NCBI GenBank assembly: GCA_033977485.1
Contig: CM066994.1
Location: 83,824,871 to 83,888,870 of the forward strand
Direction: 5' to 3'
DNA length: 64,000 nucleotides
Origin: Hydrangea macrophylla
Taxonomy: Eukaryota > Streptophyta > Magnoliopsida > Cornales > Hydrangeaceae
Within the stretch, counting starts at the first letter, position 1. The number at the start of each line of letters is the position of its first letter. Made by a program: the position numbers and the translations under genes. Under the pieces are notes generated by a model. It worked only from the letters and a program-made list of their open reading frames with translations, was not told where the DNA came from and made no database searches. Positions 46,470 through 58,082 of this stretch are shown piece after piece.

Positions 46470-46625
46470 AAAAAAAATGTTGAAAAAAAAAAATAAAAAA
46501 AAAGAAAAAAAAAAAAGAAAAAAAGTGCCAATGGTTGTTTCAAAAGAAATAAAATAATAATAAAAAGAAGAGTGTGGAAAAAAAGAAAAGAAAAAAAAAA
46601 GAGAGAAGAAGAAAAAGAAAGAGAA
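46470..46625 (+). repeat. A/purine-rich low-complexity block
   Basis: Long runs of A interrupted by single G or T. It produces false Phe-rich ORFs on the minus strand. Confidence 0.9.
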
Positions 46626-47375
46626 TGGTGATGTGGGGAAGTTTGAAAAGTTGTAGTAGACATTCCAATCACATCCTTTAACCCAATTGAATATTACGAG
46701 CCTCTTTCTTCTTTCACTTAACACCTCTTTTTCAAAGTTCTAATGATTTTAGGTAAATTGAATTTGAAATTAAGGTAACGAGAGAGTTCTCCACGGTATC
46801 TCGCTCTTCTAATGAAAAGTATCCATTCATGAGACTTTATGCACTAAAATGTCCGTTTTTCTATTTAGATATGAGAAACATTAGATTCCATTCACATTTA
46901 CTCTTTATAGCTTCCATATCATGAGTGATAATTATTACACCCGATTCGGAGTGATTTCATCTTGAGAGTGTAATCCCGGTAAGACTTGAGTCAAAATGAA
47001 CATCTTGATAGTATCTTAGGTTATGCAAGCTTTGAAATTAAAGTTTTGTATTTTGGTTGTCCATTCGCACACACACTTGAAGATTAACAGGTATGGAACA
47101 TTCTAATGACTTTGATAGTAGATTAACTATAATGTGTGTGTTGCATTGCTATGGCATACTAGAGAGTTTTATGAGATTTTTGAGCTTAACTATATTGCTA
47201 AATGAGAAAAAAAAAATTTCTTCAAAATATTTAAACGCTTGTTGCATACGCTAAATGCAATCGCGATTCTTGCGAAAGTGATTTAGGATTTTTACTTTCT
47301 TTTATTCTTAATTTTTAGAGTTTAAATAAACATTGCTGTAGTTCGCTTCATTGCTAGGGACTAGCAACGAGCTAG

Positions 47376-47385
47376 TTGGGGGGTT
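47376..47385 (+). promoter_or_regulatory. Polypurine tract of element G
   Basis: TTGGGGGGTTT directly before the TGATTC start of LTR 2. Confidence 0.75.
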
Positions 47386-48314
47386 TGATTCGAGATGAAA
47401 AGTGCATATTTATAGTGTATTACGTGGTATTTTATGCATACTTTTATTCCCAAAGTCTCTAGATTTAGGTATATTCTAATAACAATATTCGTTGTATTGT
47501 GTTAATGCTTAAATATATATTTTTGCATTGTTTTATAGGTATTAGGATGTAAATCAATGAAGTGGAGCTAAAGAAAAGTGATTCTGGTGAAGAGAACAAC
47601 AGAAGCAGCTGAGAAAATGCCATTTTTGACAATGAAGACTTCAGATTTGGAATATTTTTCTAGAAATACAAAATGTAGATCTTTGAGTTACGGTCGCGTG
47701 GCCGCAAACGGAAGATCAATCCAAGGTCTGAGTGAAAAGTTATGGCCATTCTCCCATCGGTGCGCAGAGTTGTCAAAATCAGAGATGTTCAAGCAATTGA
47801 GGAGAGTTCAATCGATCGAACCTTCGATCGATCGAACTAAGCTCGATCGATCAAACTTCATATTCACCCAAAAGTTGCGTAAACTCTGTGGGAACCCTAT
47901 ATATAAGTCGTTTTGACGCCAGACGAAGGGAGGACGCTCCAGAATGCAGAAAACAGCAATTTTGGGTAGTTTTAGGGTTAGATTAGGAGTAGATTAGGTT
48001 AGATTCATGTTCTTATTCATCTTTTCCATTGTTGTATTGAAGATTCAAGTTGGTTTCATGTTATTTAAAAGTTATAATCAGATTATATTCAGGTTTTTCC
48101 TTTCCTTTATCTTTATTTCATTGTTTATTAGTTTATATGTTATGATTGCCTTGTTTTACTATTTCTGTATTAGTTTTATTATGTTTCCGTAGCTTAGACG
48201 TTGGGAATATGTGAAGAAATATTGATTCTTAACCTCTGCCATGCAATCTTTAGAAACCTTGGGCTCGATCGATCGAAGGTAGTTCGATCGATCGAACCAG
48301 AGCCATAGTCAAGC
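47386..48314 (+). repeat. LTR 2 of element G, truncated
   Basis: The first 929 bp of the LTR. It stops after gccatagtcaagc, where LTR 1 continues with gatcg. Confidence 0.92.
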
Positions 48315-48327
48315 TTTCTTTAGAAAC
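48315..48327. other. Junction filler between truncated LTR 2 and the duplicated PMD block
   Basis: tttctttagaaac. With the next bases it forms ctttagaaacctt (48318-48330), also present 70 bp upstream in the LTR at 48248-48260. This is the pattern of a templated insertion at a repair junction. Confidence 0.8.
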
Positions 48328-49188
48328 CTTCCGAATCAGAGCTTTCTTGGGATTTATGCTCCTTTCGCTTGGATTTAGACGACCTTGTACTCTCAATAAA
48401 AATCTCCAACCCATTACTTAAGTAGTCACCATGCCTGGTTGACCACCATTCTTGGTAAGTTTGAGTAGTGTGGATATTTTGGTCATCACAACGTGCAGGT
48501 AAAAGTACGTTGGCAAAGGTACCCTTTGCGAGGCATATGCGCCAATTTTCAAGAGCTTGCCTCCAGGTAGCAGAACGAACATCATCTTTTAAGTCACCTG
48601 GTATGTTTTGACAAAACCCAAATTGTCTGCAAAATCGATTGGGACTATAAGGTTCAACTATGATAGAGCTTTCTTGACGCAATACCAAGTAGCTCGAACG
48701 AAGGCTAAGGAAATAGCTTTGTTGTGGAAGACACAGATTTCCATCATCAATAAATGTCTCACTGCTGTTGTTGAGCATCATTTCGCATCATTTTGCTTGG
48801 CTACCATTGTGGATAAGTTCTCGAGCCTCACGTTCATCAAAATATTTGGCGCCTCCTGCACCTGAGTATCTGGACATTTTGGGTCCTTGCACAGCCCCTT
48901 CCGTCTCGTGAGGAATTAAGTAGTGTGTACCGAAATAAAAAGCTAGCCATCCGTACACATAATGAAAGGGAAAATGCGAATGTGACCGCCCGGGGTCTGA
49001 AGATTTAGATAATCTATTCAACCCATCATAGATACTAGCTAACAGGGGCACATCAAGACTGTACGTACGACCTCCGGCCAAGAAGCTTGCAACTTTGGAA
49101 GTTCCCGGACGAATGATGTTTCCTTTGTTAGTTGGGAGGACGAACACGCACAACCAACAAGAAAGAAATGCAGCTAAGTATGTCTTAT
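48328..49188 (-). pseudogene. Duplicated fragment of the antisense PMD gene
   Basis: An 861-bp copy of 41109-41969 with about a dozen substitutions, including the CTTAT target copy at its right end. It encodes part of the PMD second half and the start of the basic region, cut at SSDSEGF. It has no start or end of its own and is a dead duplicate. Confidence 0.92.
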
Positions 49189-50813
49189 TGATTCAAGATG
49201 AAATGTGCATATTTATAGTGTATTAAGTGGTATTTTATGCATACTTTTATTCCCAAAGTCCCTAGATTTAGGTATATTCTAATAACAATGTTCTTTGTAT
49301 TTTTTTAATGCTTAAACATATGTTTTTGCATTGTTTTATAGGTATTAGGATGTAAATCAATGAAGTGGAGCTAAAGAAAAGTGATTCTGGTGAAGAGAAC
49401 AACAGAAGTAGCTGAGAAAATGCCATTTTTGACAATGAAGACTTCAGATTTGGAATATTTTTCTAGAAATACAAAATGTAGATCTCTGAGTTACGGTCGC
49501 GTGGCCTTAAACGGGAGGTCAATCTGAGGTCGGAGTGAAAAGTTATTGCCATTCTCCCATCGGTGCGCAGAGCTATCAAATCAGAGAAGTTCAAGCGATT
49601 GAGGAGAGTTCAATCAATCGAACCTTCGATCGATCGAACTAAGCTCGATCGATCGAACTTCATATTCACCCAAAAGTTGCGTAAACTCTGTGGGAACCCT
49701 ATATATAAGTCGTTTTGACGCCAGACGAAGGGAGGACGCTCCAGAATGCATAAAATATCAGTTTTGGGTAGTTTTAGAGTTAGATTAGGAGTAGATTAGG
49801 TTAGATTCATGTTCTTATTCATCTTTTCCATTGTTATATTGAAGATTCAAGTTGGTTTCATGTTATTTACAAGTTATAATCAGATTATATTCAGGTTTTT
49901 CCTTTCCTTTATCTTTATTTCATTGTTTATTAGTTTATATGTTATGATTGCCTTGTTTTACTATTTCTGTATTAGTTTTATTATGTTTCCGTAGTTTAGA
50001 CGTTGGGAATATGTGACGAAATATTGATTCTTAACCTCTGCCATGCAATCTTTAGAAACCTTGGGCTCGATCGATCGAAGGTAGTTCGATCGATCGAACC
50101 AGAGCCATAGTCAAGCGATCGAAGGCACTTCGATCGATTGAAGGATGATGATGTCCGATCGATCTAGAGCGCTTCGATCGATCGAACTTGCTAATTCCTG
50201 AGATGATTCTTTTAAGTATTCCATGACTTTCTGTTTTAGAAATCTGTCATCAAATTGTCCCAATAAGCTCAGTTTGTTACAACAGTTTTTAGAACTTAAA
50301 GCCTTAAGACTATTTTCTTCAATGACTTTTGAAAACCACTTTGAATGCTAACACCATTTAGAGTGCAAGTAATAACCATTGTTTTAAACTATCTTCCAAG
50401 TATTTAAAATCAACTGTGATGATGTAGTCCCGGTCATGAAAGGGCTATTGATTCTATATCTTTAGAAAAATACGGAATACTAAAGAGGAATGAACTCCAT
50501 AGAACATTAATGAGTATGCATGGTAGACGGTTAGGATTAATGTGGATTCTCGTATTTCCAACACCTTTAGTTTATATGTTTAATTAGTTATGTTTCTTTA
50601 TACTTTAGCTTAATATTTAGTTTAATTTAATTGATTAGGATTCATTAGAACCTCCACCCGTATATTAATATTTTCTTTTTCTCTAGGTTATAACTTAGTA
50701 GACATTCTTCCTATTCCTTCCCTGTGGGATCGACCTGGACTTATCCAGTATTACTTGCACGATCACCTGCACTTGGGTGTTGCACAAGAGCACACAACTT
50801 TTTAGTCGTGTCA
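49189..50813 (+). repeat. LTR 3 of element G (complete)
   Basis: 1625 bp, matching LTR 1 with few differences. It ends GTCGTGTCA, followed by CTTAT at 50814. Confidence 0.93.
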
Positions 50814-51722
50814 CTTATCATGAAAAGTACTACTAATCCTAAGATCTGCGAAAACTGAATCCTCTTTCGGTGTCCTGGCTCGAGGCTCATCAAGGTCTCC
50901 AGTAGGATTCTGAGTTGACTTAGGACGAGTGACACTTTTAGACTTGCGAGTTCGGGGTTTATTAAATTTGTGTTTTTCGTCTCCTCTAAACCAAAATTCA
51001 ACCCATTCAGCGATTGACACTTGAGAATTCCTCCCCTTCCTTTTCCGCAATAAATGGTAAGCTGAGAACAGGAATGGGCAGCTATTAGGAACATAACTGG
51101 TATTTGCCTTTTTGTCTATCCCAGTTAATTCCAAAGCACTCAGGATGATTTCCTCATAAATCTCATCAATTATAGGAAGACCGCCTATTAGTCGCAGATC
51201 CCATAGAGATATAGACAACTCGCCTGCGGATGTGTGAAGTGTGTTAGTGGCTGGACACCAAGCTTCACAGAATGCTCTCATGATATCAGGATTCCGGTCA
51301 TACGTATACAATGAGGCATAAACGGCATTGTATATATGGGCTGTTTGAAGCACTGTTGAATAATTCCCAAGGATGTATTCAGTCCATTCCCAATACCGTT
51401 TGATGAATCTGAATTCACCTCCAAGCTTCAACGTACAGCGCCAATGTACATCTCCTGAAACTATTCGGCGACCCAAGATCTTGAATGACTTTGCACGTGA
51501 GATATTTGAGTGAAAGGGCGATTGCAGAAAAATACAATCTGGTGATCCGGAAGAATCTGCAACCGACCATTCTGTTAATTTGGGTAAACTCTCTAATTTT
51601 GGCCATTTTTGTGAAAATGAACCGGCTGAAGGTGTGTGAATAGAAAATATACTGCCTGTTTGCTCTTCGTCATCCTTTTTATCCACGATGGACATGAAAT
51701 GTTTTCGGGATGAGTTAAAGTC
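50814..51722 (-). CDS. Antisense PMD gene of element D, N-terminal exon
   Basis: About 294 codons from the ATG at 51695 to the element G junction. The frame stays open upstream to a splice acceptor (TTTTCAAG|GAC) at about 51723. First half of the plant mobile domain: HWRCTLKLGGEFRF, FIKRYWEWTEYILGN, FCEAWCPATNTLHTSAGELS, SISLWDLRLIGGLPI and YEEII. Removing element G and one CTTAT gives a continuous frame HDKTYLAAFLSCW. From ATG 51695 to the stop at 37338 the pieces total about 980 codons. Confidence 0.87.
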
Positions 51723-51860
51723 CTTGAAAAAAAACCATGACCAATTTGAACAAAAAAAAAGACATTAACTGTTGCGGATATTGAATAAATAAAGATATAT
51801 TGCAAAAGCAAGTAAAGCGATATATAAAAGATTGCACGTTGTAAAGTAAGATAGATCTTC
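51723..51860. other. Putative intron sequence upstream of the PMD N-terminal exon
   Basis: Pyrimidine-rich on the minus strand up to the acceptor. No coding signal. Confidence 0.5.
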
Positions 51861-52318
51861 GGAGTCACAACGGAGTGTTTTCCCATGAGGATTAATAGCT
51901 CTGGGGTAGCAATTCCAAAGCTGTTCCCCGAAGGTCGAAGTCACAATGGAGCGTTTGCCCATGAGGATTAATAGCTCTGGGGTAGCAATTCCAAAGCTGT
52001 TCCCCGAAGGTCGGAGTCACAATGGAGTGTTTGCCCATGAGGATTAATAGCTCTGGGGTAGCAATTCCAAAGCTATTCCCCGAAGGTCAGAGTCACAATG
52101 AAGTGTTTGCCCATGAGGATTAATAGTTCTGGGGTAGCAATTCCAAAGATGTTCCCCGAAGGTCGGAGTCACAATGGAGTGTTTGCCCATGAGGATTAAT
52201 AGCTCTGGGGTAGCAATTCCAAAGCTGATCCCCGAAAGTCGGAGTTATAATGGAGTGTTTGCCCATGAGGATTAATAGCTCTGGGGTAGCAAGTCCAAAG
52301 CTATTCTCCGAAGATGCC
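51861..52318 (-). repeat. 76-bp tandem repeat, six copies
   Basis: cccatgaggattaatag recurs at 51882, 51958, 52034, 52110, 52186 and 52262, exactly 76 bp apart. On the minus strand each unit reads as partly open protein (GKHSIVTPTFG, LWNCYPRAINPHG) but 76 is not a multiple of three. It lies in the 5' part of the antisense PMD transcript. Confidence 0.95.
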
Positions 52319-52341
52319 GGATAATGCGCTACTTTGAATGC
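52319..52341 (-). other. Start of a probable upstream exon of the antisense PMD gene
   Basis: Acceptor TTTTTGCAG|GCATTC at 52342 opens AFKVAHYPASSEN, which then enters the 76-bp repeat array. The exon end is hidden by the array. Confidence 0.5.
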
Positions 52342-52415
52342 CTGCAAAAATATATATACATACATATACATTTTTTTTTAGTTAACCAAACAGAAAAGTT
52401 AAAAGAGATGCTTAC

Positions 52416-52471
52416 TAAAGGGTCGGTAGGCTCCAAATTCTTTAGAAGATCTTGTGCAAAAATGAAAGCAG
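52416..52471 (-). other. Possible 56-nt exon of the antisense PMD gene
   Basis: Minus strand: T-rich tract ending TTTCAG at 52472, an open stretch containing FIFAQDLLKNLEPTDPL, then a GTAAGC donor at 52415. It is consistent with a short leader exon. Confidence 0.5.
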
Positions 52472-53472
52472 CTGAAAAAAAAAAGAGAAGATAAAGTAAG
52501 GATCTCAAACAAATATGGTGATCAAGTGTGCAATATAATTTGAGCCGTATACATGCAAATATCGTAAAATTGCCATGCGAATCTAAGGCAATAGTTGGTT
52601 TGTGGTTATTATAGTTTGTTTACATTATCATGAAGAAAGGATAATCATTAATAACTAGTGAACTAAACATTCATGAATGACACTGTTCAAGGATACTCAC
52701 TATGGGATTTGGCTACGCACAACACTTGGGCAATGTGAAGATTAGGAGTTCATTCTTTGCAGTATATATCACTAAAAAAAATGCATGTTGCTTCATAGTT
52801 CTACACATGCCTATATGTGGGTATTATCAACAAATTAAATAAAGGTCAAGAAGTCCTGATTCTTAACAGAAAGAAATTCTGAATGGATTTGAGGAGCCAC
52901 CATTGATCTAGTACAATTGGGTACCATTTTCATCAAGATAATCCATATTTTAAGAGTCCCCTATGACCACGTGCAAGCAGTAAATTACTAAGCAAATTAC
53001 TCTATCGATCTCTGGTGATGCATGTATGATCATACTACTATTAATTTTAAAGAGCTTGTTAAAAAAAAAAAAAAAGAAAGAGGGGGTGGCCAATCGACTT
53101 GGGTGGATTCATGTGAATGAGTGTTCTAGCAAAGGTGTGATGTAAACTGCTTACTATTCAATCTTGATACAAGCTGTTACTTAGTGGCTATGGCTTACCT
53201 AATTCGGTAAGACGGATAGTGCAAGCTTCCCAAAATCTGCAACTGTGTAGTTCTACTGATCAAGTAGGCCAAATATAAGACCGATTTCCCTGATAAACAG
53301 AAGACCCAACTGTATTACTTCTTAGAAATCTTAATTTCAAAAAAAAAAAAAAAAGAATTGTTACAACTGTTACATATATATACATATATATATATGTATG
53401 TATATATAGTCTGCTACAAGAACAAATAGAACCAAAAAAAAGAAAGGGATTGAAGAAGAGAAATCAACTTAC
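52472..53472. other. Probable first intron region of the antisense PMD gene
   Basis: AT-rich, no ORF, (TA)n-like sequence at 53375-53405 and A runs near 53060 and 53340. It lies between the GTAAGT donor at 53472 and the acceptor at 52472. Confidence 0.45.
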
Positions 53473-53542
53473 GGGTCTGAAGCAGAAGTTTGGAGACGTC
53501 CAAATTGTGATGTTATGTAGACCGCACATATGTATATTTATA
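53473..53542 (-). promoter_or_regulatory. Candidate antisense promoter and first exon of the PMD gene
   Basis: Minus strand TATAAATA box (53542-53535) followed 60-70 bases later by a strong donor, CAGACCC|GTAAGTT (53473/53472). It fits an independent transcription start about 650 bp inside the 3' LTR of D, directed against gag-pol. Confidence 0.55.
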
Positions 53543-54172
53543 GGTTTGGTTCAGCCATGTTAAAACCACAACTTTCCTAAACCTTGTCTTGCTTGGGGAA
53601 GGGTCCTAATTGATTAAGAAACACGCTGGGCCCATACGTGGAGTTGGTAGTATGAATTCTATATACTTCCTTTTTTGTTCCAGACAAGTTGAGAACTTAA
53701 GTCCTAGGACTTGTTTGGCAAATTCGGTCATCATATTATGGGCTATTTCGATTTTGCACCACCAACATAGTGGCCTAATATGACATGGTTCTAAGTAGAA
53801 CCCGTGTAGACTCAAAGTCTATAAATATGAATGATCCAGTGTGATGCGGCGTAATCAGCTTGTTCATCATTTAGTGTAATGGGTCTGTTTGGGAGAATCT
53901 GAAATGGACCCAATTTCAGTCCAAGTCTCACTCTTTTATTTGGTTTTTATAAAAAAAATAAAAAATTAAGACATGATTAGTTTCATAAAAGACCATTTTA
54001 AAAGAGTTGTTAGACTGGACAAAAGTTCATATGCAAGAAATTAGCATGGCCAAGCAGTTAAAGCAGTGGAGTTGATTATTCCCAAGTACTGCATGGATAT
54101 TTGAGAATCAAATATTAGTTCAAATACTTCAAGTCCCATCGTGCGTGTACGGTAAACATAATGTTGACGGGC
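53543..54172. other. Non-coding DNA between the antisense promoter and the polypurine tract of D
   Basis: No ORF of note. Upstream control sequences of the antisense gene would lie here. Confidence 0.55.
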
Positions 54173-54189
54173 CATGAAGTGGGGGCATT
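54173..54189 (+). promoter_or_regulatory. Polypurine tract of element D
   Basis: GAAGTGGGGGCATT immediately before the 3' LTR. Confidence 0.8.
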
Positions 54190-54941
54190 TGTAGACATTA
54201 AAATTTTGGTAATTATTTAATTACCAATTGATTAATTTATTTTAATTATTACAATTAGTCAAAATCAAGAAGTCAAAATTATTTCAAATGTGGGCCCACA
54301 AGATACAAGTGGACCAATTTATTTGTGACATGTGTCATATACACCATATGAAATCATATAAATACTGGTCTCTAAAGTTGTGACACGTGTCAAAATCTCA
54401 AGGGAGGACTTCAATTCAACGGTTAGGATGTATTGAGTCATCAATTAAAACTCTATACCCTACGCCTATAAATAGAGGTCTCCACCCATGTAGAAGGGAC
54501 CTTTTGACCCTTTCAACAAGTTGAGATTTCTCATAAAAACAATTGAGAGCTCTCTCTTACATTCAAATCACCCAAGCCTTTCTGAAGAACAAACATACAG
54601 TTTGTTGTTCTTCATATTCAAGTCAAGTCTGTTTAATCCGTTCTTCAAGAAGTTGAAGGAAGATTAATCGTTCTTTTGTTCGAGATCAAGCCCCGGCCCT
54701 CGTTCAAGCTTTCTTACAAGCACTTCATCCAGCGTGAAGATTTGAAGGACAAATCTACGGTTCAAGAACAAGCTCCAGAAGCCCTTGAATCGTGAACAAT
54801 CAAGGAGATCGAATCAAAGGAATTTTCTTTTCATTGTAAAAGAATTATACAGAGATTGTACTCATATTTTCTGAAATCAATAAAATCACATTTGTTCCTC
54901 AATTTTCTCATTATTTCTATACTTGAAATTTGTTGCGTACA
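54190..54941 (+). repeat. 3' LTR of element D
   Basis: 752 bp, TGTAGACATT...TTGCGTACA, with the TATA box at 54467. The target copy GAGAG follows at 54942-54946. Confidence 0.95.
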
Positions 54942-55540
54942 GAGAGAGGGGACCACTGAGAGTTTGAGAGAGAGAGAGAAAAAACATCCACACATTCCCT
55001 GCCTCAACACTTTACACACACATTGAAGGAGGAGAAAGGAAAAAGAAGAAGCAGAGGAAGAAGAAGAACTAGAAGAAGAGAGAGAGAGCTGGCCAGAGAG
55101 AAAAGAAATGGATAGAAGACCCGAGACTGGTATACACTCCTACACCCCCTGTGTATGACTTCTATGTGTTTTAAACATCACACACACACACGAACACCTT
55201 TTCTAAACCGAACAGAGCCTTAAGCTTTGGACAAGCTTAGACTGCCATTAAAGCTCCTCACTGGAGCTCAAATTTTCAAACTCAATTACAGCCCCTAAAA
55301 GTTATACTAAACGGACCCTAGAGGTCCCAGATAGACCCTCTAATAGCAACTTTTGAAAAGAACGACATTTGGGCAGCCATTCAGAGCATTATCCTCATTT
55401 TTACCAATTAGGATAATGGACGGGTAGGTGTAGCAAATGAATGAACCCAGTCCTAAGCTCACACTATGTGGTAGAGGGCTTCAAACCGGTCGTTTTGGCG
55501 TTGGTTAGAGCAATTTTGATGGAGAGATGAGTGAGATATT

Positions 55541-55564
55541 GAGAGAGAGAGAGAGAGAGAGAGA
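55541..55564 (+). repeat. (GA)12 microsatellite
   Basis: Perfect ga dinucleotide run. Confidence 0.95.
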
Positions 55565-57262
55565 TTTTTCGGCGAACCCCGAAGTTTCGGTGACCTTGTC
55601 CCGCCGGATAAGAAAGTGGACAAAAGGGTTATAACACCCGGGTATGGGTATGGGTTCGGGTTCGGTACGGGTATGGTGGGTTGGTTTGTGTGTATAAATG
55701 GGTAGTGGACCGGGTTTTATTAAATTAAAATGGATCGGGCCGAATCTTTTAAGTTGAATCAACTTTGGTGTGTAAACGGATAACCTGTTGGGTTCGGGCC
55801 AGATCTGCGCTGACCCACGAATATTATTTGAAGGTTAATTAGTTCATTTTATAATAATAATTATTCTATTAATCATGATTAATGCTCTAATAGTCTGTTT
55901 TAGGATTAATTAACATTTTAATTATTCTGTTAATTAAGATTAGCATTTACATGCATTATTTATTATATAGTATATATTAATAAATAGTAATAAACAATTA
56001 TAAATAGTTTTTATATGATTCTAAATAGTTTTAAATTCCTTAAAACTGGTTTTAAATACTACAAGTAAATTTTCTATATTCTGAAATATTATTTTAAATA
56101 AAGTAATATTCTCATATTCTGAAAATAATTATTATGTATTGTATTATTATTTATCCTTAAAATTAATAATAAGGAATTGTTGTAAAACAAAATAATTAGG
56201 TAATAAATACCTAATGACCATTTTAAAATATAGGAAAAATTATATCAACTTTCTTTAAGGTCTAATGCCTTGGTTTAATAGATTTTTATTTTATGAAATC
56301 CAAACTTTAGTATTGTTAATATTTTTTTTATTTATAAAAGATAAAGACATGTTTGGTTATAATAATTTATTTAGATACTAAACGAACTTCAAAAATTACG
56401 AGAAAAATACTACTAGCCTATTTTAAGGCCTAGTATTTAATAAAATATTTATAAGGACCAAATGTCTTCCTAAAATATATTTTATAATTAGGGTGTTCCT
56501 AAGTCTATTATTAGACGATTAAAACTTCAATAATTCATAATAAATAAATCATAGCTCAGAAAAATATGCGGTTAGTTCCTAGAATCTTAGAATAATGTCT
56601 AGAATGTTCCCTCAAAGTTTGGTGACCGTTTGACAAGGTCAAAAATACAGCTTACGATTAGGGCCCATACTAGTGTAGAAAACCCAGCCTTTTATATGAC
56701 GGACTTCGATTTGAGTCTAGTCAATGGCGTTAAACTCAGAATGATGTCTAAATCATCATGTTGAGGTTTAGGGACACATCTGACACAATTACCATTATGC
56801 CCTTAATTCTAGTATGCTTATTAACCGCTATTCTGTAAATTTATATACATTGTAGGGACCGCAGCTACGCTTGTTTTCACAAACTCCCATCGAGGTGAGT
56901 CATCCTAACTCACTTGGTATATTATAGAATTACTTTTTGTGTGTTATGTAAATACCCAGTGTGTCATGTGTGGACATATCAGATGAGTATTATTTATGTG
57001 ACGTTAAGACGTACTGTTTATATGACAAACGCATGTTTAGATAACCATATTCCATGCTTGATTTATAATTATTGTTATGATTCATGCTTATTACATTTTA
57101 CGATTATACAATCATATGAGCATTCATATAGACATAGTCAAGTCATGATGTCAATATTGATATTTGCATGGTTAATCGAGGAGCTTAGCCCAAGGTTATT
57201 GTCATACATGTTTGAGTGGATCGCGGAGGTCCGAGTGGTACAGTCAAATCAATGGGAACAAC

Positions 57263-57555
57263 GATAAATCCTATAGAGGCCCTGCTAGGCGACGATATCA
57301 AAACTACCCATTGAAACCATTGAAGTTAAACATGAGTTGATGGCTTACATGCTATAAAGGCCTTGCTAGGCGACGATAGCAAAATATCCATATGAACTTT
57401 GAATATAATAGTTACCTTTTATAATGCTATAGAGGCCCTTCTAGGTGATGATAGCGCTGTAACTATTCTATTCCCAACAAGGTCACGAGGACCTAAGAGT
57501 ACAATGATTACACTCTTTTAAAGCCAAAAATGCTATAGGGCCTTGCTAGGAGATG
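57263..57555 (+). repeat. Dispersed tandem repeat, core tgctatagaggccttgctaggcgacgatagc (listed by position, about 30 bp)
   Basis: Four copies of the core at about 57270, 57350, 57427 and 57530, separated by 50-75 bp of unlike sequence. Confidence 0.82.
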
Positions 57556-58082
57556 ATATCAACGTAATCATTATACCCTAAGCTAACATCGTTACACTAG
57601 TAATGTAACAAGTCATATGAGTCATTAACAGTGTTTGAGTAAAGTCGAATATATTGATACTGCATTGTGTCATCATACTATCATATCATATGCTTATTTA
57701 ATGTTTGTTTTAAGTTATCCGTCATATTTGTATATCATTATTTGTATTAGGAGTGGTCGGTCAGACGAACTCACTTAGCTTCAAAAGCAAACGGCTCTTC
57801 CTGCCATGAAAATAGTACGTCTAGGTCACAATGAAGAAAATCATCAAGGTAACTATGAAGGAGAGCATCTTAATCCTCAAGAAAGGGACTATCAGGAAGG
57901 TTACCCTGAGGAAGACTTTTCAGAAGAATATGCTGATGAAGGGTATGGGTATGCCAACTAAAAAGAAGATCCTGGTCTATTATCATATTAAGATTTCTTT
58001 TACCTTTTAGGACTATCTTTTGTTTGATGTAATAATTTAAGTGGCATCGATTACCCAAACTTATCTTTTGTGATTTTCATTT

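Larger units (their letters stand above)
45459..47385. other. Non-coding 3' part of element G
   Basis: AT-rich, with the ttggggacaatg motif near 45638, a purine tract ttagttggggggag at 45660-45673, an A-rich low-complexity block (46470-46625) and the final polypurine tract (47376-47385). No gene was recognised. Confidence 0.75.
41970..50813 (+). mobile_element. Element G: non-autonomous LTR retrotransposon locus (tRNA-Asp primed, Athila-like noncoding features), rearranged
   Basis: Bounded by CTTAT at 41965-41969 and 50814-50818. Content: full LTR (41970-43595), primer site, a gag-less ORF region (43754-45458), non-coding DNA, polypurine tract, truncated LTR (47386-48314), a 13-base junction filler, a duplicated piece of the PMD gene (48328-49188) and another full LTR (49189-50813). 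No protease, RT, RNase H or integrase. The primer site and the ttggggacaatgtttag-type sequence near 45640 recall Athila elements. Confidence 0.88.
28678..54941 (+). mobile_element. Element D: Tat-type Ty3/gypsy retrotransposon with antisense PMD gene and nested insertions
   Basis: Complete element with LTRs at 28678-29430 and 54190-54941 and perfect 5-bp target copies. It carries gag-pol on the plus strand (29518-36911) and a large gene on the minus strand (51722-37338). It spans 26.3 kb. Subtracting the solo LTR at 37813 and element G with their target copies leaves about 14.9 kb, a plausible size for a Tat/Ogre element. The LTRs differ by about a dozen sites, so it is fairly young. Confidence 0.93.

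Noticed and set aside
46364..46724. Phe/Ser-rich minus-strand ORFs like membrane proteins
   Set aside because: They translate an A-rich low-complexity block in the non-coding 3' part of element G.
56914..57267. 117-codon ORF in the LTR of element E
   Set aside because: Lies wholly in a non-coding LTR, overlaps a repeat, and has no domain.
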